Positions 22,476-25,562 of a stretch of DNA of 25,562 bases are shown here, piece after piece. The stretch's first letter is position 1. Each line of letters begins with the position of its first letter. Under the pieces are notes generated by a model. The model saw nothing but the letters and a program-made list of their open reading frames with translations. It had not been told where the DNA came from and made no database searches. Source of the DNA: a virus. A program made the translations under genes and the position numbers. Where the stretch lies: the IMG/VR virus record IMGVR_UViG_3300009515_000023, positions 1 to 25,562 of that record; one strand, given 5' to 3'.

Positions 22476-23720
22476 CTTATCCCTGGTCACATCGAAGTTC
22501 TCAATGATCTCTTTGACGAAAGATTTCTTTTTCATTGGCATAAGCCCGGATTCCTTGCACCATTTCTGATAACGTTCATAAAGCTCAAAATTAGAGCAAA
22601 ACATCCCGACGGCTATCTCGCAGTTTTCGTCAAAAAATTCCAAACATGAGTTGTTGTCCCTTCTGTATTCGTGCAGGAGATCGGCTATCTGCGGGCTTTG
22701 TGTGAAGTTCCATTTTGACAAGCGAAGCCTGTTGTATCCTTCGATCATCCAGTTGAGGATACCGGAGGCTTCCTCTTGGGCTATCAAAGCCCCAAGTCTC
22801 AGAACCCTCTTATCGGATTGGACTTTGAAGTTAAACGGGATCGGTATCACACGCCGAAAGAAAGCGTCTGTCTTGTCGGAAATTCGGGGCATATTGTTGA
22901 GGCAGTAGATGTGTTTGCAGTTTGAGCGGAAGGTGAAGGGGTGTTTGTATTTGCGGTCTACCTTGATCTCCTCACCGCTTGCCAGGCGTTTCAGATTCGA
23001 TTCATAGACCTCGGCTTTCGACTGGCTCTCAGTGGAGATGTTGACGAGTTTGCCTAGAAGCTCGGCGATGTAGTTTCGGTTTTTCAAATCATCCAGTGAT
23101 ATTGTGTCATAGTTACCGGAACCGATGACGTTTTTGATAGCGTCGCAGGAAACGCTCTTGCCGTTTGCCCCCCGTCCCAAAAGAAATAGAATCACCTCTA
23201 GGTTCAGGTTTGGGTTTAGGCAGTAACCTACATACTCCTGAAAGACGGAGATCTTAGTCTTGTCATCCCATAGAATCTCATCTAAGAAGCCCCGCCACCT
23301 GTCGCACCGGGCCGATGGATCGTATCTGGCCTGCAACTGTGTGGTAAATAGGTCATCCGGGTTATGCTCGGAAAGCTCCCCCGTCTCAAGATCGTAAGTG
23401 CCGTTTAGACAGTTGACTGCGCTGCGGATATTGACGTTCTCAACCAGGCACTGAGCGATCATGCAGTCGGAGATTTCTTTGAATTTCGACTGACGATAAT
23501 CGTCTCTTATCGTATGGTGGATTAGTTCTTTCATTTGGTTGTCGGACTGCATAATGTAGCGTCCGTTTTGGTATCGAAAGAAAGAGTCCCCGTAGAAGAT
23601 CATATGGTAGCTGCCGATGATCTGACGGGCTATCTCGTTGGGGTTTTGGGATTGTTTTTTCTTAGAAGCCCCTGCCAGGCTTTGTTGATGGAGGATTTCT
23701 TCTAAGGTTGGTTCTGGCAT
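22401..23720 (-). CDS. SF3 helicase (D5/P4-type primase-helicase C-terminal part)
   Basis: 439 aa. N-terminal D5_N-like region (about 30-160), then the superfamily-3 helicase core: Walker A 'GRGANGKS' (182-189), Walker B region 'KLVNISTES' (224-232), sensor-1 'IYCLNNMPRI' (271-280) and arginine finger 'AFFRRVIPIPF' (286-296). The C-terminal part has a winged-helix-like domain ('ELYERYQKWCKESG'). It forms a hexamer that unwinds DNA at the fork. ATG 23720 lies 7 nt after GGAG; an upstream TTG at 23756 is less likely. No primase polymerase domain is fused to it, unlike P4 alpha or many D5 proteins. Confidence 0.9.
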   Translation of the reverse strand: MPEPTLEEILHQQSLAGASKKKQSQNPNEIARQIIGSYHMIFYGDSFFRYQNGRYIMQSDNQMKELIHHTIRDDYRQSKFKEISDCMIAQCLVENVNIRSAVNCLNGTYDLETGELSEHNPDDLFTTQLQARYDPSARCDRWRGFLDEILWDDKTKISVFQEYVGYCLNPNLNLEVILFLLGRGANGKSVSCDAIKNVIGSGNYDTISLDDLKNRNYIAELLGKLVNISTESQSKAEVYESNLKRLASGEEIKVDRKYKHPFTFRSNCKHIYCLNNMPRISDKTDAFFRRVIPIPFNFKVQSDKRVLRLGALIAQEEASGILNWMIEGYNRLRLSKWNFTQSPQIADLLHEYRRDNNSCLEFFDENCEIAVGMFCSNFELYERYQKWCKESGLMPMKKKSFVKEIIENFDVTRDKSNGERGLRNINLIFGLNREPSQPF

Positions 23721-24201
23721 TTTCAAGCTCCGTGATTTGTCTTTCGATTTCGTCAAGTCTCTCGTGGTAGGTTTCCAAAAAATTGTAGTCCTTGGCTGTG
23801 TAAATGAAGTACTGTAACGCCCAAAAAGAGTCTAATTCGTAGAATTTCAGGCAATTTCTGGAAAATTCATCGATTAGAGACGATTTAAGGCGGTTGTAAT
23901 TTTCGTTTAGGGACTCCAGGTAGTAGTTTCTCTGAGGTTTGCGATCTGTAAGATTAAGCCCAAAGGCCTCGTTTACCCAAGCAATAGATTCTTTGAATGA
24001 AATGCCTTTGACTTCCATTACCAGGTTAAACAAATCCCCGCCCTTGGCGCATACAAAGCAGTACCATAAATCTTTGTTTATCGTCATGGAGGGGTTTTTG
24101 TCCGGGTGTAGCGGACAAAGGGCTTTGCGCCCATTGACCGCCACACCTAGAGCTTCACAGACCTCGGATAGATTTATTCTACCTTTGATCTCTTCAACCA
24201 T
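23662..24201 (-). CDS. CHC2 zinc-finger primase fragment (no TOPRIM domain)
   Basis: 179 aa. Residues 1-60 are the DnaG-type CHC2 zinc domain: C29-x2-H32, then C48-x2-C51 inside 'CPLHPDKNPSMTINK' and 'LWYCFVCAKGGDLFNLV', which recognises template DNA in DnaG. Residues 60-179 are helical and charged, with no TOPRIM acidic motifs. So it has the DNA-binding half of a primase only. Overlaps the helicase start by about 59 nt and the upstream gene by 1 nt, so the two are co-expressed and probably act together. Whether it is complete or a split piece is unclear. Confidence 0.85.
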   Translation of the reverse strand: MVEEIKGRINLSEVCEALGVAVNGRKALCPLHPDKNPSMTINKDLWYCFVCAKGGDLFNLVMEVKGISFKESIAWVNEAFGLNLTDRKPQRNYYLESLNENYNRLKSSLIDEFSRNCLKFYELDSFWALQYFIYTAKDYNFLETYHERLDEIERQITELENARTNLRRNPPSTKPGRGF

Positions 24202-24908
24202 CAGCCGTCTGAACCGGGTTCTTCGTCGTGGATCTTTGCCTCGGCTGGTTTAAACGCTTCCCACATCTTCTCGGCTTGCTGGAATTCCTTGCCTTCAGCC
24301 GGGCCGGAGTATAAAACGTCAAAGGTAAACCAGCTACCCATGTCGTTTTGTTTTTTCTTGGTAGTGAGGCGGTACTTATTTGAGAATAAGTCTCCACCCT
24401 TGAACGTCGCAAGCGAAAGGAGGGTTTTCCCCGCTTTGAAGTTCGTCCCGCCGAAGGAGATCACAACCGGGCAGTCCTGTCCATCGAAAATAGACAGGAA
24501 ACAAAGGAAAGTTGTCGCCAGTGGCGGCAAATCCCCTTCCCAAACGGTGTCGGAGGCCAATCGGATGTCGTTTTTGTCCATGGTGTTGTAGATCACATCC
24601 CTTGGGCCGTATCCGTCCGTCCATCCCCGATCTCCTTCCTTGTTGGCGTTGAAGCGTATCCACTGTTTGAAGTACGAAACAGGGATAAACTTCTCCGGGA
24701 GAATTTCCTTGGTCACGGAGTTTATGATTACCCCAGGATGGATTCCAGCCTTTAGAAGCGCAGGGTCTTGCATCTCAGGAGACATGGCTTCGATCTTCTT
24801 CGCTCGTGGGATGATTAAATCACTTCTGTCTGTGGAGTTCTCTAAGCCCCTCGGCTTAGATGCTTGTGCTTGCAGGTGACTCTGGGCTTGCTTTACTAGG
24901 TCTGACAT
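24201..24908 (-). CDS. Putative ssDNA-binding protein
   Basis: 235 aa. The N-terminus 'MSDLVKQAQSHLQAQ' with 'GLENSTDRSDLIIPRAKKI' (20-38), then a beta-rich core ('GGTNFKAGKTLLSLATFKGGDLFS', with Gly and aromatic residues) and an acidic C-terminal tail ('KIHDEEPGSDG') are typical of phage single-strand-binding proteins with an OB-like fold, where the acidic tail recruits partners. I recognise the general family pattern but not a named member. It lies between the primase fragment and the coiled-coil protein in the replication block. Confidence 0.6.
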   Translation of the reverse strand: MSDLVKQAQSHLQAQASKPRGLENSTDRSDLIIPRAKKIEAMSPEMQDPALLKAGIHPGVIINSVTKEILPEKFIPVSYFKQWIRFNANKEGDRGWTDGYGPRDVIYNTMDKNDIRLASDTVWEGDLPPLATTFLCFLSIFDGQDCPVVISFGGTNFKAGKTLLSLATFKGGDLFSNKYRLTTKKKQNDMGSWFTFDVLYSGPAEGKEFQQAEKMWEAFKPAEAKIHDEEPGSDG

Positions 24909-24915
24909 GATTACC

Positions 24916-25302
24916 TCACTTGGTTGGTCTAGTGGACGGTTTAAACCAATACTCGATAAAATCAGGGATTTCTTTTCCTGTTTCGAGCATTTCCTTCACG
25001 AAACTACTAAGCGTCCTGTGGTGGACTGTCTGTTTTATGAGGTCATCACGCCCTATTTGTTTAAGGTAATCAAATAAGACATCTTCATCTTTTGACCTTG
25101 CTCCCACAAGAGGCTTCATTATGGTGATTCGCCCTATGCCATCATATTTGGCTGTTTGGCTTGCACCTTTTGTTTGTAGTTCCTCTACGAGTTTGTCTTG
25201 CGCTTTTTCGAATCGGTCTTTGGCCTTTTTGGATTCTTCCTCAAGACGCTCGACTTCATCTTTTGCAAGTTTGTACTCAAGAACAAGTTCCTTTTCGGTC
25301 AA
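24916..25302 (-). CDS. Coiled-coil replication-block protein, 128 aa
   Basis: TTG 25302 overlaps the VRR-NUC stop as TTGA, with GGGGG about 9 nt upstream. The first 45 residues are a Glu/Lys-rich coiled coil ('DEVERLEEESKKAKDRFEKA'), followed by a small globular part ('YDGIGRITIMKPLVGAR' and 'YLKQIGRDDLIKQTVHHRTL', with 'IPDFIEYWF' at the end). This shape recurs next to phage SSB-like genes. Function unknown. Confidence 0.65.
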   Translation of the reverse strand: MTEKELVLEYKLAKDEVERLEEESKKAKDRFEKAQDKLVEELQTKGASQTAKYDGIGRITIMKPLVGARSKDEDVLFDYLKQIGRDDLIKQTVHHRTLSSFVKEMLETGKEIPDFIEYWFKPSTRPTK

Positions 25303-25553
25303 TCTAAATCACCCCCTCTGACTACTTCAACAAAAGCCCCGGCATCCCGAAGCTGGTTGTGTATTTGGGCCTGGATCTTGGATACCAAGCCATTATTCGA
25401 CTTCACTTCATAGAACAAACATCTTCCGTCTAAGATCATCAAAAGATCCGGCAAGCCAGAGAACCATTTGTCTGAAATCTTAACTATAAATGCTTTTGGG
25501 TATTTGTGTCTTAAATGCTTTATCAGCTTTGTCTGGATTTGTGATTCGCTCAA
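25299..25553 (-). CDS. VRR-NUC nuclease
   Basis: 84 aa from TTG 25553; the frame is open to the window edge, so a longer start may lie outside. The PD-(D/E)xK-type VRR-NUC core is clear: E3, 'SGLPDLLMIL' (32-41, D36), 'LFYEVKS' (46-52, E49 and K51), then Q61 and the C-terminal 'FVEVVRGGD'. The family includes stand-alone phage resolvase-like or repair nucleases. It may resolve branched DNA made during replication or recombination. Confidence 0.85.
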   Translation of the reverse strand: MSESQIQTKLIKHLRHKYPKAFIVKISDKWFSGLPDLLMILDGRCLFYEVKSNNGLVSKIQAQIHNQLRDAGAFVEVVRGGDLD

Positions 25554-25562
25554 CGAGTGCTT

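Noticed and set aside
1-25562. Stop-codon reassignment
   Set aside because: TAA, TAG and TGA each end well-bounded genes with overlaps to the next start, so the standard bacterial code fits.
1-25562. tRNA, CRISPR array, integrase or IS element
   Set aside because: No cloverleaf-like segment, no evenly spaced repeat-spacer pattern, and no recombinase or transposase motif was found; a covariance-model scan would be the decisive test for tRNA.

Overview
This window looks like part of a tailed bacteriophage genome (Caudoviricetes), probably a short-tailed virus from an uncultured host. The sequence shows a terminase pair, a large P22-like portal, a scaffold, an N4-gp56/P22-like coat protein, a head-tail adaptor and a gp10-like tail protein, together with tightly overlapping genes, strong Shine-Dalgarno sites and frequent TTG/GTG starts. 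TAA, TAG and TGA all act as stops, so the normal bacterial code applies. The family-9 glycosyltransferases and a secreted SleB-type hydrolase suggest, but do not prove, a host with an LPS-like envelope. No integrase, tRNA, CRISPR array or IS element was seen.

Layout. (1) 1-17382, minus strand: the virion operon, read right to left as terS, a repeat-rich gap, terL, a small gene, portal, four small genes, scaffold, coat, a small beta-rich protein, then a six-gene carbohydrate cassette (3123-9335), then a 161-aa protein, a 58-aa protein, the adaptor and a tail protein carrying a LamG domain that runs off the left edge. (2) 17383-17561: a divergent control region with a near-consensus rightward promoter (TTGACA-17-TACTAT). 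(3) 17562-21498, plus strand: an early/accessory operon of mostly tiny genes, including a possible sliding-clamp-like protein, a SleB cell-wall hydrolase, a low-GC HNH endonuclease and four mini zinc-ribbon proteins. (4) 21499-21842: an AT-rich non-coding region full of inverted repeats (candidate origin or control region). (5) 21843-22475, plus strand: a DEDDh exonuclease whose only sensible start codon is ATC. (6) 22401-25562, minus strand: the replication block, read right to left as VRR-NUC nuclease, a coiled-coil protein, a putative ssDNA-binding protein, a CHC2-only primase fragment and an SF3 (D5-like) helicase. The helicase 3' end overlaps the exonuclease 3' end tail to tail.

How it fits together. 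The replication block plus the exonuclease would copy the genome. TerS/TerL/portal/scaffold/coat package it, and the adaptor and gp10-like protein close the head and build the tail. The most unusual part is the cassette between capsid and tail genes: a C-methyltransferase, two paralogous heptosyltransferase-like GT9 + Zn-ribbon methyltransferase pairs, a sugar O-methyltransferase and a GT2 glycosyltransferase. No nucleotide-sugar synthesis genes are present here, so the cassette would have to use host sugar donors. It may build or cap a methylated glycan on the host surface or on the virion; which of these is inference.
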